Shown here piece by piece: positions 32,941 through 40,798 of a DNA stretch of 64,000 bases. The notes beneath the pieces were generated by a model that did no database searches, was not told where the DNA came from, and worked only from the letters and a program-made list of their open reading frames with translations. The stretch covers positions 62,001 through 126,000 of the forward strand of contig NZ_JARUKW010000006.1 in the NCBI RefSeq assembly GCF_029688845.1, written 5' to 3'. A program made the position numbers and the translations under genes. The stretch is from Natronococcus sp. A-GB1. Lineage in GTDB: Archaea > Halobacteriota > Halobacteria > Halobacteriales > Natrialbaceae. Within the stretch, counting starts at the first letter, position 1. Each line of letters opens with the position of its first letter.

Positions 32941-33618
32941 ATGGCCCAGGCAACACTCACCATCACGCTGCCCGAACAGGTCTGGATCCAGCAGGTGTCG
33001 ACGGCGTACCCGGAGGCGACGTTCCGTGTACTCGCCGCCGTTCCCGGCAACGAATCCGGGTTCGCGCTCGTTCGCCTCGCGGGGTCGGCGGTTCCCGAGA
33101 TGATCGACGAGATCGAGGCCCACCCGCAGGTCCTCGAGATCACGGTCGTCCAGCGGAGCGAACGGGAGGCGACGATCCACTTCGAGACGACGGCACCCCT
33201 GCTGTTGTTCTCCTCGCGGGAGTCCGGTATCCCGATCGAACTCCCCGTCGAGATCCGGGGCGGCGAGGCGACCATCGAAGTCACCGGCTCGCGCGAGCGT
33301 CTCGCTGAACTGGCCGAACAGCTCGAGCAGTTCGGGCTCCAGTACCGCATCGAGCAGGTCCAAGAACACCTCCACCAGAGCCAGCTCCTCTCCGAGCGCC
33401 AGCTCGAGGTCGTCGCCGCCGCCGTCGACGAGGGGTACTACGACACGCCGCGGCGCTGTTCGCTGACCGAGCTGGCTGGCCACCTCGGGATCGCCAAATC
33501 GACCTGTAGCGAGACGCTACATCGGGCGGAGGAGGCAATTGTCAAACACTTCGTCGAGGACCTCCCGGCGCTCCACGACGACGACGAGATGATCGAGAGA
33601 CCGCTCGCGGGAGACTGA
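32941..33618 (+). CDS. Bat-type HTH transcription regulator (DmsR-like)
   Basis: 225 residues. The C-terminus holds the HTH_10 domain typical of haloarchaeal Bat/DmsR regulators: LSERQLEVVAAAVDEGYYDTPRRCSLTELAGHLGIAKSTCSETLHRAEEAIVKHFVED. The N-terminal 150 residues form a beta-alpha ligand or sensory domain without PAS or GAF hallmarks. It lies 280 bases upstream of, and in the same direction as, a membrane redox operon, so control of that operon (anaerobic respiration or electron transfer) is the natural inference, as with dmsR beside dms genes. Confidence 0.85.
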   Translation: MAQATLTITLPEQVWIQQVSTAYPEATFRVLAAVPGNESGFALVRLAGSAVPEMIDEIEAHPQVLEITVVQRSEREATIHFETTAPLLLFSSRESGIPIELPVEIRGGEATIEVTGSRERLAELAEQLEQFGLQYRIEQVQEHLHQSQLLSERQLEVVAAAVDEGYYDTPRRCSLTELAGHLGIAKSTCSETLHRAEEAIVKHFVEDLPALHDDDEMIERPLAGD

Positions 33619-33743
33619 CCCAGATCGCCTTCCGACCTCGGATCCGAACCCGGGTTCGATTCGTCCAGCGAACGCCGTCGCGAATCGCAGTGCCGAACCG
33701 AACGAGTGCTAAAGGATTTCGGTTCTGGTCATTAATATGCTGA

Positions 33744-33755
33744 CGAACATGTTCG
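33744..33755. promoter_or_regulatory. Perfect 12-bp palindrome upstream of the redox operon
   Basis: CGAACATGTTCG is a complete palindrome placed directly after an AT-rich element (CATTAATATGC, 33730-33740) in the 280-bp gap between the Bat-type regulator and the Fe-S protein gene. It may be an operator for the upstream regulator. From this TATA the leader would be about 140 bases. The rest of the gap shows no ORF worth calling. Confidence 0.45.
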
Positions 33756-33879
33756 GACCCGTTCTCAGAAGTTGGAAATCGCCTCGATGGTTCAACACCA
33801 TCTAGTTGCGAGTGCGGGATAGAGGCTACAGATATGGCTGTATTCAACTTCGTACCGACGTGTAATCGAACCGTTCCGA

Positions 33880-33894
33880 CGAGAGGTGTTCTCG
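33880..33894 (+). promoter_or_regulatory. Hairpin holding a Shine-Dalgarno-like GGTG in its loop
   Basis: CGAGA (33880-33884) pairs with TCTCG (33890-33894); the 5-base loop is GGTGT and the ATG of the Fe-S gene begins at 33899. GAGGTG is a reasonable ribosome binding site, so the fold could modulate its access. Inference from sequence only. Confidence 0.4.
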
Positions 33895-33898
33895 GGGA

Positions 33899-35650
33899 AT
33901 GAGTGCGGACGACGAGTCGTTCCACCCACTCGGCGAGGAGTGGGAGAACGACCTCGAGGGGATGCTCGACGACACCGAGTACGACACCGATCTCGGGATG
34001 GCGATGGCAGAGGACGCCATGCGGGTCACTCGCGGCGAGCTCTCGGAGGCCGATTTTCACGAGAAGTACCACGATGACGTCCTCGAGGAGTTCGGCGAGG
34101 ACAACCGCCCGACCCAGGAGGCCTACGAGAAGGCCCAGGAGGAAGCGAAGGGGACCGTCGGCAGGATGCTCTCTCGCTTCGATGGTGACGGTGAGGAACC
34201 CCGCCGCGACGTAATGAAAAAGATGGGCGCCGGCGCGGCCGCAGTCGGTCTCGGCGCCTGGGCGACCGTCGACGACGGCGAGCAGCAAGCGGCCGCCGCC
34301 CAGGACGACGAGGATGAGTCCGGCGCGCCCGAGGGCGGCGAGGGCGACTTTCAGTGGGGGATGGCCATCGACCTCGAGCGCTGTGACGGCTGTCTCTCCT
34401 GTGTGACCGCCTGCTCCTCGGAGAACAACCTCGACCAGGGTGTCAACTGGATGTACGTCCTCGAGTTCGAGGACCCCGGTGCGTCGAGCACGACGAGCCG
34501 AAACCGGATGGTTCGTCCGTGTCAACACTGTACCGACGCGCCGTGTGAGAAGGTCTGTCCGACGACGGCCCGCCACACGCGGGATTCGGACGGCCTCGTA
34601 CTGACCGACTACGACGTCTGTATCGGCTGCCGATACTGTCAGGTCGCCTGTCCCTACGGCGTCAACTACTTCCAGTGGGACGAACCCGACATTTCGACCG
34701 ACGAGATCGCGGAGTTCCACGAGGACCACGAGGGCGATCACATGACGACCGACGACGGCTACGGCAGCGAGCGCTGGGTCGACAGCCGCGCGCCAAGAGG
34801 CGTCATGAGCAAGTGTACCATGTGTCCGACCCGTCAGGACGGTCAGATGGGCGACGAGATGATTGGGACGACCGCCTGCCAGGAGGCCTGTCCACCGGAC
34901 GCGATCCAGTTCGGCAACATGCACGACGAGACGAGCGACCCGCAGACGTACGCCGCCAACCCGGCCCGCGGTCGGACTCTCGCACAGATCAACCCACCGT
35001 CGGCCGACGAACTCGAGGAGGACCTCGAGGGTGCCGACGACGACCTCGAATCCGTCCTCGAGGCGGCCGAACTCGACGAGGAAGAGCTCGCGCTGATGAT
35101 CGCGGTGCAGATCACCGGCGGCGACGAGATGGGTGAGGGTGACGGCAACGTCGCAGAGCTCGAAAACGACGTCACCGAGGCGCTGGCTGCGATCGAAGAC
35201 CATGGACTTGGCCTCGCGAGCCAGGAGGTCCTCGCGGAACTCGACCTCGCCGACGAACCCGACCTCGAGGAGCCGGCCGACGGCGACGAGGAGGGTGTCG
35301 ACGTCGACGACGAAGACGACGAAGAGGAGAACGGGGACGACGACGAGGACGAGGACGACGACAACGGGTTCGAGCCGGACGAGGAGGCCGCACAGTTCCT
35401 GCTCGAGCAGTTCGCCGGCACGCCGGCCTCGAACTTCAAGCTCCTCGAGGAGCAGGGAACGAACCCCAATATCATCTACCTCGGCAACGAGCCCGGCCCG
35501 CAGGCCGAACAGATCGAGCCGACGGGAACGGGCGTCAACTACGAGGACATCAGCTACGAGCGCGCCGACGGCGAGTCCGTCGAAGCCGTCGACAACCGCA
35601 AGGACGTTCTCGACGAGGGTACCGTCGGTGACGCCGGGGTGTCCCTATGA
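33899..35650 (+). CDS. Four-cluster ferredoxin-type electron transfer subunit (DmsB/PsrB-like)
   Basis: 583 residues. After a 100-residue acidic N-terminal domain there is an internal Tat-like signal (EPRRDVMKKMGAGAAAVGLGAW, about 100-121). The iron-sulfur domain (about 150-340) carries four Cys groups: CDGCLSCVTAC (162-172), CQHCTDAPCEKVC (208-220), CIGCRYCQVAC (241-251) and CTMC...CQEAC (306-331), i.e. 16 Cys for four [4Fe-4S] clusters. Residues about 370-520 are an unusually long helical and Asp/Glu-rich insert, after which a conserved end (FAGTPASNFKLLEEQGTNPNIIYL) returns. Its stop overlaps the NrfD-like gene (ATGA). It should pass electrons between a quinone subunit and an unidentified catalytic protein. 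Confidence 0.9.
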   Translation: MSADDESFHPLGEEWENDLEGMLDDTEYDTDLGMAMAEDAMRVTRGELSEADFHEKYHDDVLEEFGEDNRPTQEAYEKAQEEAKGTVGRMLSRFDGDGEEPRRDVMKKMGAGAAAVGLGAWATVDDGEQQAAAAQDDEDESGAPEGGEGDFQWGMAIDLERCDGCLSCVTACSSENNLDQGVNWMYVLEFEDPGASSTTSRNRMVRPCQHCTDAPCEKVCPTTARHTRDSDGLVLTDYDVCIGCRYCQVACPYGVNYFQWDEPDISTDEIAEFHEDHEGDHMTTDDGYGSERWVDSRAPRGVMSKCTMCPTRQDGQMGDEMIGTTACQEACPPDAIQFGNMHDETSDPQTYAANPARGRTLAQINPPSADELEEDLEGADDDLESVLEAAELDEEELALMIAVQITGGDEMGEGDGNVAELENDVTEALAAIEDHGLGLASQEVLAELDLADEPDLEEPADGDEEGVDVDDEDDEEENGDDDEDEDDDNGFEPDEEAAQFLLEQFAGTPASNFKLLEEQGTNPNIIYLGNEPGPQAEQIEPTGTGVNYEDISYERADGESVEAVDNRKDVLDEGTVGDAGVSL

Positions 35651-37026
35651 GCACCAAGTCGCCGACCGAGGCGGACATCCTGCGTCCGATCCAGAACGTC
35701 TCGAAGCTGTACTTCATCATGTTCGCGCTCGCCGGGCTGGCGCTCGGCGGGTTCCTCGTCGCCTGGGGCTACCAGCTGTACCAGGGGCTCGTCGTCACCG
35801 GACTCTCCGACTGGGGGAGCGGTGGCGGCGTCACCTGGGGGCTGTACATCGGCGCGTTCATCTGGTGGGTCGGGATCGCCCACGGGGGGATCATCCTCTC
35901 CGCGGCGGTCAGACTCCTCGGAATGGAACGGTACATGCCAGTCGCCCGTCTCGCCGAGCTGCTGACCCTCGCCGGCCTCTCCGCGGCAGGATTCTACATC
36001 CTCGTCCACATGGGCCGTCCCGACCGGATGGTCACGAGCGTCCTCGGCCACTACCACATCACGGTCAACAACTCGCCGCTGGTGTGGGACGTTACCGTCA
36101 TCACCGCCTACTTCGTGTTGACGGCGACCTACCTCGCGCTGACGATCCGCTACGACGTCACGCGGCTGCGCGACCAGCTGCCTGACCGCTTCGACCCGAT
36201 CTACGACGGGCTGACCCTCGGTTACTCCGAGAAGGAGGACCAGATCATCGATCGGATGGTCTGGTGGGTCGCCCTCGCGATCATCATTATGGCCCCGCTC
36301 CTGCTTCACGGCGGTGTGATTCCGTGGCTGTTCGCGGTGCTGCCGAACTACCCCGGCTGGTTCGGCGCGGTGCAGGGCCCGCAGTTCCTCACCATCGCGC
36401 TGACCTCCGCGATCAGCGGCGTGATCCTGCTGTCGGCCGCCTTCCGGCGCGCCTACGACTGGGATCACATCATCACGGACGACATCTTCCGCGGCCTCCT
36501 GCTGTGGCTCGGGTTCTTCTGCATGTTGTTCCTCTGGCTCCAGCTCCAGCAGCTCACCGCCGGGAGCTTCCACCCGACGATCGACCACGGCGAGGCGACC
36601 GCCTCGAAGTTCACGCACCCGCTGTACATCATCCCGATTGGGGGCGTCCTCGGCGTGCTGGGATTCATCTTCGCGACGACGATCCGTCCCGCGCTGTTTA
36701 CGAAGCTCCGAGCGATGGTCGCCAGCGTGATCGTGCTGACGGCGACGCTGGCCGAGAAGCTCTACTTCGTCCTTTCGGGCTTCTGGTACCCCTCGTTCAG
36801 CATCTACGAGGCGACGCCCGGCGACTACTTCCCGAGCGCGATCGAACTCTCCTCGCTGCTCGGCACGATCGGCCTGGTCGTGTTGTTCTTCCTGGTCGTC
36901 GCGAAGGTCATCCCCGTGGTCGAACTCCACGCGATCGAACACCTTCGTGGCGATCACGGACACGGTCACGAACACGAGCACGAACCGGTAGAGGAAAGTA
37001 CGAAGCAGCCGGAGGTTGAAGCATGA
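35647..37026 (+). CDS. NrfD/PsrC-like integral membrane quinone-site subunit
   Basis: 459 residues with about nine or ten hydrophobic helices. The family pattern is present: GLYIGAFIWWVGIAHGGIILSAAVRLL in helix 2, FYILVHMGRPDRM and VNNSPLVWDVTVI between helices 3 and 4. It is a membrane anchor of the polysulfide/nitrite/DMSO reductase type that binds menaquinone at the outer face and passes electrons to the Fe-S partner. The C-terminal tail is His/Glu-rich (HGHGHEHEHEPVEE). ATGA overlaps at both ends tie it to the genes before and after. Confidence 0.92.
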   Translation: MSTKSPTEADILRPIQNVSKLYFIMFALAGLALGGFLVAWGYQLYQGLVVTGLSDWGSGGGVTWGLYIGAFIWWVGIAHGGIILSAAVRLLGMERYMPVARLAELLTLAGLSAAGFYILVHMGRPDRMVTSVLGHYHITVNNSPLVWDVTVITAYFVLTATYLALTIRYDVTRLRDQLPDRFDPIYDGLTLGYSEKEDQIIDRMVWWVALAIIIMAPLLLHGGVIPWLFAVLPNYPGWFGAVQGPQFLTIALTSAISGVILLSAAFRRAYDWDHIITDDIFRGLLLWLGFFCMLFLWLQLQQLTAGSFHPTIDHGEATASKFTHPLYIIPIGGVLGVLGFIFATTIRPALFTKLRAMVASVIVLTATLAEKLYFVLSGFWYPSFSIYEATPGDYFPSAIELSSLLGTIGLVVLFFLVVAKVIPVVELHAIEHLRGDHGHGHEHEHEPVEESTKQPEVEA

Positions 37027-37337
37027 TCTCGGCACCGGCTGTCGCAAACGCCCTCTCCCATATCATGTACCACGGGTACGACGGCACCGAGGGTCTCACC
37101 GGATTCCCCAACATCGGGACCTACCTGATCTTCGGGGTCGTTCTCGTGCCGGTCTACGTGATGGTCGCCGCGTGGTTCCTCGGCGAACCCCGCGATACGA
37201 GCACCGGACTGCTCGGTGTCGGCTACCTCGTCGGAATCACGGCCCAGATGTGGATCGGGATGTTCATCCTGACCATGATCATCGCGGTCCTGTTCTACGG
37301 CGGACTGCCGGAACCGTTCGCGTCACCGGGTCCGTAA
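37023..37337 (+). CDS. Small membrane subunit of the redox operon
   Basis: 104 residues, three hydrophobic helices (about 34-54, 66-82, 80-97) joined by short loops. The ATG overlaps the NrfD-like stop (ATGA), so it is very likely part of the same complex. I recognise no domain. The short N-terminal segment (SHIMYHGYDGTEGLTGFPNIG) has two His. The 166-base gap that follows (37338-37503) has no gene; it separates the operon from the Mrp ATPase. Confidence 0.75.
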   Translation: MISAPAVANALSHIMYHGYDGTEGLTGFPNIGTYLIFGVVLVPVYVMVAAWFLGEPRDTSTGLLGVGYLVGITAQMWIGMFILTMIIAVLFYGGLPEPFASPGP

Positions 37338-37503
37338 CCCGGACGATCGCCCCGACCGAACCGACGTTCCTTTCTTTGCGCCGATACCGACCGAGCCCCG
37401 CGTTCGCCCCCGCTGGTCGTTCTCGGCCACCGTTTCGCCCACCGAACCATCACACGTATCCCGTTGCACACCCTACCGATCGTCGAACACGCCTCCACCC
37501 AGT

Positions 37504-38595
37504 ATGAGCATCACAGAATACGAACTCAAGATCGAACTCGAGGGCATCGAGGACCCTGACATCGACGAGGACATCGTCACGCTCGGCCTGGTCAACGACG
37601 TCACGATCGACGACGAGACCGCCCGGATCTCGCTCGCGTTCAACACGCCCTACGCTCCCGCCGAGATGGAGATCGGCAACCGGATCCGCGAGGTCGTTCA
37701 GGAGGCCGGCCTCGAGCCCGACCTGCGCGCCCACGCCGGCGCCGAGCACGGGTTCGACGATGAGGTCCTGCCGCGGGTTCGTAACGTCATCGCGGTCTCC
37801 TCGGGGAAAGGCGGCGTCGGCAAGACGACCGTCGCGGCCAACCTCGCGGCGGGCCTCGAGAAGCGCGGGGCGATGGTCGGCATCTTAGACGCCGACATCC
37901 ACGGCCCGAACATTCCCCGCATTTTGCCCGTCGAGAGCGACCCTGGCGTCACGCCCAACGAGGACATCGTCCCGCCCCGATCGGACGGCGTCCGCGTGAT
38001 CAGCATGGGCTTCATGATGGAAGAAGAGGACGACCCGGCGATCCTCCGGGGGCCGATGGTCAACAAGTTCATGATGAAGTTCTTGGACGGCGTCGAGTGG
38101 GGCCGGCTCGACTACCTCATCGTCGACCTCCCGCCGGGCACCGGCGACGCCACGCTGAACCTGCTGCAGTCGATGCCCGTCACGGGAGCCGTCGTCGTCA
38201 CCACGCCCCAGGAGATGGCCTTGGACGACACCCGAAAGGGGATCCAGATGTTCAACAAACACGACACGCCCGTCCTCGGCGTCGTCGAGAACATGAGCAC
38301 GTTCATCGCCCCGGACACGGGCAAGGAGTACAGCCTCTTTGGCACCGACGGCGCCCAGCAGATCGTCGACAACTACGACGTCCCGCTGATCGGCCAGATC
38401 CCGATCCACCCCGACTTCGGCGCCGACGGCAGCAAGGGGACCCTCGTCAAGGACGACGACAGCGAAGTCCAGGAGACCCTCGAAGAGCTGGTCGCCAACG
38501 TCGCCGACCGCGTCAGCGAGGCCAACCGCCGGACCGTCTCGGAGAACACCTCTGATACGCCCGACGACGCCCTGCCGACCGAACTCGAGGACTAG
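37504..38595 (+). CDS. Mrp/NBP35-family P-loop ATPase (Fe-S carrier type) lacking CxxC
   Basis: 363 residues. An N-terminal MIP18/DUF59 domain (about 1-85) is followed by the deviant Walker A SSGKGGVGKTTVAANLA (about 99-115), Walker B VDLPPGTGDATL and the conserved GFMMEEEDDPAILRGPMV. The family assembles or carries [4Fe-4S] clusters bridged by a CxxC pair that follows VENMS. Here that segment reads VENMSTFIAPDTGKEY: Ala269 and Thr272 replace both cysteines. So either cluster binding is lost or another ligand is used. The gene follows the Fe-S/NrfD operon, which suggests but does not prove a maturation role for it. Confidence 0.9.
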   Translation: MSITEYELKIELEGIEDPDIDEDIVTLGLVNDVTIDDETARISLAFNTPYAPAEMEIGNRIREVVQEAGLEPDLRAHAGAEHGFDDEVLPRVRNVIAVSSGKGGVGKTTVAANLAAGLEKRGAMVGILDADIHGPNIPRILPVESDPGVTPNEDIVPPRSDGVRVISMGFMMEEEDDPAILRGPMVNKFMMKFLDGVEWGRLDYLIVDLPPGTGDATLNLLQSMPVTGAVVVTTPQEMALDDTRKGIQMFNKHDTPVLGVVENMSTFIAPDTGKEYSLFGTDGAQQIVDNYDVPLIGQIPIHPDFGADGSKGTLVKDDDSEVQETLEELVANVADRVSEANRRTVSENTSDTPDDALPTELED

Positions 38596-38621
38596 GCGGA
38601 CTGTCGGAACGATTTTCTCGG

Positions 38622-38798
38622 TTACTGCTCGTCGACGTCGGCAGGCTCGTCGATCGCAGTCGCCGGAAGCGCGAACCGTCCGGCGTCGGTGAAATTGCCG
38701 CCGAAGAACGACTGCAGCGCGAGCTTCGCACCGACGTACGAGCCGACGGCGACGTCCAGAAACGAGAGGAGAAATCCGAACGCGAACGCCACGATCAT
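38622..38798 (-). CDS. Small membrane protein of unknown function
   Basis: 58 residues from ATG 38798 (MIVAFAFGFLLSFLDVAVGSYVGAK...). One or two hydrophobic stretches fill the first 35 residues, then a short soluble acidic tail. Its convergent position 26 bases after the Mrp stop and good codon usage support it, but the size leaves doubt. No family recognised. Confidence 0.5.
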   Translation of the reverse strand: MIVAFAFGFLLSFLDVAVGSYVGAKLALQSFFGGNFTDAGRFALPATAIDEPADVDEQ

Positions 38799-38944
38799 AC
38801 GATCTATGTCGCCTGATTCCCCATCTGGTTTTTGGCACGATCGCCGCGAGGCTCGCGACACGTGGGCTCTCGCGAGTAGTCTGTACCCGTTCCGTGCCGA
38901 GTCATGACCGACACTTTTGGCCGCGGGGACCGAATCCGAACCCG

Positions 38945-39274
38945 ATGACACTCGATAGCTACACCGACGCGGTCGCTGACCTCGAGCCCGCAGACGGCGA
39001 GGTCGAGAGCACGGAACTGGTCGTCGAGGACGACGTCCTCGTCAAAGCGTTCGCCCTCGGACCGGGTGCGACCCTCGAGCCCCACGAACACGGCGACAGT
39101 ACGAACGTCTTCCACGTCCTCGAGGGGACGGTGACGGTGCTGCGGGACGACGAGCGCGAGGAACTCGAGGCACCGGGTGTGGTGCTCAACGAGCGCGGCG
39201 TCGAACACGGCGCGGAGAACGAGACCGACGAGACGGTAATCTTCACCGCGAGTCTCTGCCCGCTGCCGTCCTGA
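38945..39274 (+). CDS. Cupin-domain protein
   Basis: 109 residues from ATG 38945. A single conserved beta-barrel cupin with both motifs: GPGATLEPHEHGDSTNVFHVLEGTVTV (His-x-His and Glu-type metal ligands) and APGVVLNERGVEHGAENETDE (second His). It probably binds one metal ion; the substrate is unknown. It stands alone. Confidence 0.85.
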   Translation: MTLDSYTDAVADLEPADGEVESTELVVEDDVLVKAFALGPGATLEPHEHGDSTNVFHVLEGTVTVLRDDEREELEAPGVVLNERGVEHGAENETDETVIFTASLCPLPS

Positions 39275-39427
39275 CGGACGCACTTCTTGTGGTTTGATCG
39301 CGAGACTCCGCGAGAGAGCGGGTTCGGCGGCCGAACGGTCGTCGCTGCCGACAGCGTCGGCTGTCGTCTGTGAGTGCTCCAAAAAAACGAATCGCCGTTC
39401 ACCGTCTTCCAACGGAGAGAAGCGAGA

Positions 39428-39622
39428 TTAGTTGCGGACGACGTTCGTCGCGCGGGGGCCCTTGGGGGCCTGTTCGATGTCGAATTCGATCTCTTCGCCT
39501 TCCTCGAGGTCCGGGCCGCCGACGTCTTCCATGTGGAAGAAAACGTCCTCGTCCGCGTCGTCCGTGGAAATGAAACCGTAGCCGCCTGTATCGTTGAAGA
39601 AGTCAACGTTACCTTTCGCCAT
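39428..39622 (-). CDS. cspA: Cold-shock domain protein
   Basis: 64 residues. A single cold-shock (OB-fold) domain that binds single-stranded RNA/DNA: RNP1 is GGYGFIST and RNP2 is DVFFHM, and the end (APKGPRATNVV) is typical. Start ATG 39622; the longer frame to 39700 is non-conserved. An AT-rich CTTATG element lies about 33 bases upstream on the - strand. Short T-rich sequence follows. Likely an RNA chaperone. Confidence 0.92.
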   Translation of the reverse strand: MAKGNVDFFNDTGGYGFISTDDADEDVFFHMEDVGGPDLEEGEEIEFDIEQAPKGPRATNVVRN

Positions 39623-39706
39623 TACAACTAACGGTAGGGCTATCGCCTGCATAAGCGTTCCGAGAGTCACGGTATCACGACCGCCGCCTTCGATTCCCAC
39701 GTCTTC

Positions 39707-40798
39707 TCAGGCCTCGAGCAGCGACTCGACGTACTTCGTCACGTGATCATCCATCCGCCGTTTGTACCCCGCCTGGCGGGCCAGCCGATCGAGCTCGCGG
39801 GCGACGAGGCTGCCATACTGGACGGCCTTCTTGTCCCGCATCGCCACCGCCTCGGGCAGGGACTCGCTCGCCACCCGCCGGAAGCCCCGCTTTCGGACTT
39901 CCTCGTCGGCGAGCAACTCGTCCGGCAAGCGGAGCGCGGCGTCGACGACGCTGTCGTGGAGCAGGGGTGCGACGGGCTCGAGCCCCGTCGCCTCGACGGC
40001 GCGGACGTCTCGAGGGAGCTGTTCGGGGAGACTGGCAATCTGTTCGCGGACGGCTTCTCGAACCGTCTCGGCTTCGACCCGGTGGTCGAGGCGAACCACT
40101 TTCTCGTAGCCGCCAAACAGTTCGTCGGCACCCTGGCCGACCGCCAGCGCCTCGTACCCGTCGCGAGCGACGGCCTCGCCGGCCAGGTACAGCGGCAGGG
40201 CGATCTGGACGTCCATCGCGTTCGTCCGCCCGATCGCGCGGGCGACATCGGGAACCGCTCGCTCGAGGTCGGCGGGCTCGAGTTCGACGACGGTGAGCTC
40301 GCGGTCCATCGCCACGGCTGCCGTGCGGGCGGCCTCGACGTCGTGGCTGTCCGGGAAGCCGACGACGTAGATCGGCGCGTCGAGGAGCTCGGCGACCAGT
40401 GCGGAGTCGACGCCGCCGGAGAACGCAACCGCAATATCGAGGTCGCGCTCGCGGACGCGGTCAATCGCCGTCCGAAGTGCTCGACCGAGGCCTTCGAGGG
40501 CGGCCCCGGGTTCGGCGGGCGTCGGCTTGGGAAGCGACCAGACGTTCGACGGTGGCTCGCCGGGAGCCGCGATCGAGCCCGCAGGAAAGAGCGCGGGGTC
40601 CGCGAGCGAGCCGGGCTCGAAGGCCCACGCGTCGGTCGAGTGGTCGGCACCCCGCTCGACGAATAGCGGAACCCGTCCCAGCACGTCTCGAACGAGTCGG
40701 CCGTCGACCTCGCCCGCGAAGCCGAACGTCCCCGGCAGCGGCTCTCCGGTCTCGAGGGCTCCGCGGACGGTGTCGGGATCGGTCCCGCGAAGGGTCAT
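39707..40798 (-). CDS. Asparagine-synthase-like ATP pyrophosphatase without glutaminase nucleophile
   Basis: 363 residues. The AsnB-type synthetase domain is present: AVAFSGGVDSALVAELL (PP-loop, about residue 121-137), GQGADELFGGYEKV, and the C-terminal FRRVASESLPEAVAMRDKKAVQYGS. The N-terminal 110 residues resemble a reduced glutaminase-like region but start MTLRGTDP, with no Cys at position 2, so it cannot release ammonia from glutamine in the usual way. It may use free ammonia or amidate/adenylate another substrate. It overlaps the upstream PHP gene by ATGA, pointing to a joint role. Confidence 0.85.
   Translation of the reverse strand: MTLRGTDPDTVRGALETGEPLPGTFGFAGEVDGRLVRDVLGRVPLFVERGADHSTDAWAFEPGSLADPALFPAGSIAAPGEPPSNVWSLPKPTPAEPGAALEGLGRALRTAIDRVRERDLDIAVAFSGGVDSALVAELLDAPIYVVGFPDSHDVEAARTAAVAMDRELTVVELEPADLERAVPDVARAIGRTNAMDVQIALPLYLAGEAVARDGYEALAVGQGADELFGGYEKVVRLDHRVEAETVREAVREQIASLPEQLPRDVRAVEATGLEPVAPLLHDSVVDAALRLPDELLADEEVRKRGFRRVASESLPEAVAMRDKKAVQYGSLVARELDRLARQAGYKRRMDDHVTKYVESLLEA

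Noticed and set aside
33640-33680. GGGTTCGATTC stretch resembling a tRNA T-arm
   Set aside because: No matching stems, anticodon arm or acceptor stem can be drawn around it.
33542-35203. 553-codon antisense frame opposite the Fe-S subunit
   Set aside because: Mirror of the acidic Fe-S gene; Val/Leu/Arg-rich with no domain, while the sense frame has 16 cluster cysteines.
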